DNA of 50,874 nt from an uncultured Selenomonadales bacterium (GTDB taxonomy: Bacteria > Bacillota > Negativicutes > Selenomonadales > Selenomonadaceae), in the NCBI GenBank assembly GCA_946536925.1, contig CAMNFC010000004.1, forward strand, positions 1-50,874. The letters run 5' to 3'. This document shows, piece after piece, positions 50,826-50,874 of the stretch. Both the position numbers and the translations under genes were made by a program. The notes under the pieces were generated by a model, which saw only the letters and a program-made list of their open reading frames with translations, ran no database searches and was not told the origin of the DNA. Within the stretch, counting starts at the first letter, position 1. Each line of letters starts with the position of its first letter.

Positions 50826-50874
50826 GGGTTGTTGGTAAATTCAGGTAAAGAAAAAACATAAGCAGTTCTTTGAT
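50826..50874. other. Right edge of window, non-coding
   Basis: 49 bp with no recognisable hairpin, promoter or start codon with an SD. Confidence 0.5.

Overview
The window looks like chromosome of an anaerobic, diderm Firmicute of the Negativicutes, most likely Selenomonadales (a rumen or gut Selenomonas-like lineage). The signs are a rubredoxin-first rubrerythrin, a NirJ2-type radical SAM protein of the precorrin-2 haem route, a free-standing FlhB-like switch domain, a DUF711/PFL protein, strong SD sequences with frequent TTG starts, and a murein operon whose MurE carries the meso-DAP type DNPR motif. Placement is inferred from gene content only. Coding density is very high and no gap exceeds 200 bp. 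Short A-run/T-run tracts (A4-5T4-5) recur inside most ordinary genes although overall base composition is balanced.

Layout. 1-950: end of an oligopeptide-type ABC permease, then two small secreted proteins, one with two DnaJ-like CxxCxGxG knuckles. 955-9606: housekeeping genes (AmrS-like radical SAM enzyme, holA, alr, polysaccharide deacetylase, Nudix ADP-ribose hydrolase, FlhB-like protein, an unaccompanied ZnuB-type permease, DUF711, GNAT, a hypothetical, nth). 9640-19274 (minus strand): compact murein operon murE-murF-mraY-murD-SMR-murG-murC/ddl-ftsQ, read from one good promoter. It contains an EmrE-like transporter where ftsW often sits, a MurC-Ddl fusion, and no murB. 19353-21767: a membrane protein fused to a spermidine-synthase fold, and a SpoU rRNA methyltransferase. 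21820-24728: a split metal-export system (separate HMA protein plus P1B ATPase) and a secreted TPR protein. 24812-26479: rubrerythrin, tRNA-Ser(CGA) and cysK.

26527-34625 is the most unusual part. An 1860-residue RTX-like protein has five near-identical 182-residue units, an internal HEMTH-x18-E metalloprotease motif and C-terminal RTX repeats. It converges on a divergent Hsp70-like ATPase. Inverted copies of one 20-bp terminator hairpin flank the RTX gene. 34719-42580: a short cobalamin-dependent MetH, sbcC/sbcD, a small secreted protein and hisD. 42754-47682: a hexose-phosphate block (phosphomannomutase/phosphoglucomutase, a small AT-rich membrane protein, pgm, pgi). 47753-50825: a secreted serpin, a PHP-family histidinol phosphatase and a NirJ2-like haem-pathway radical SAM protein.

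How the genes fit together. The murein genes supply lipid II (alr makes D-Ala, MurC/Ddl joins and uses it, MraY and MurG build the lipid-linked unit). manB, pgm and pgi interconvert hexose phosphates for glycolysis and envelope sugars. The RTX metalloprotease, serpin, TPR and small signal-peptide proteins form an exported set. Rubrerythrin and the metal ATPase handle oxidative and metal stress.
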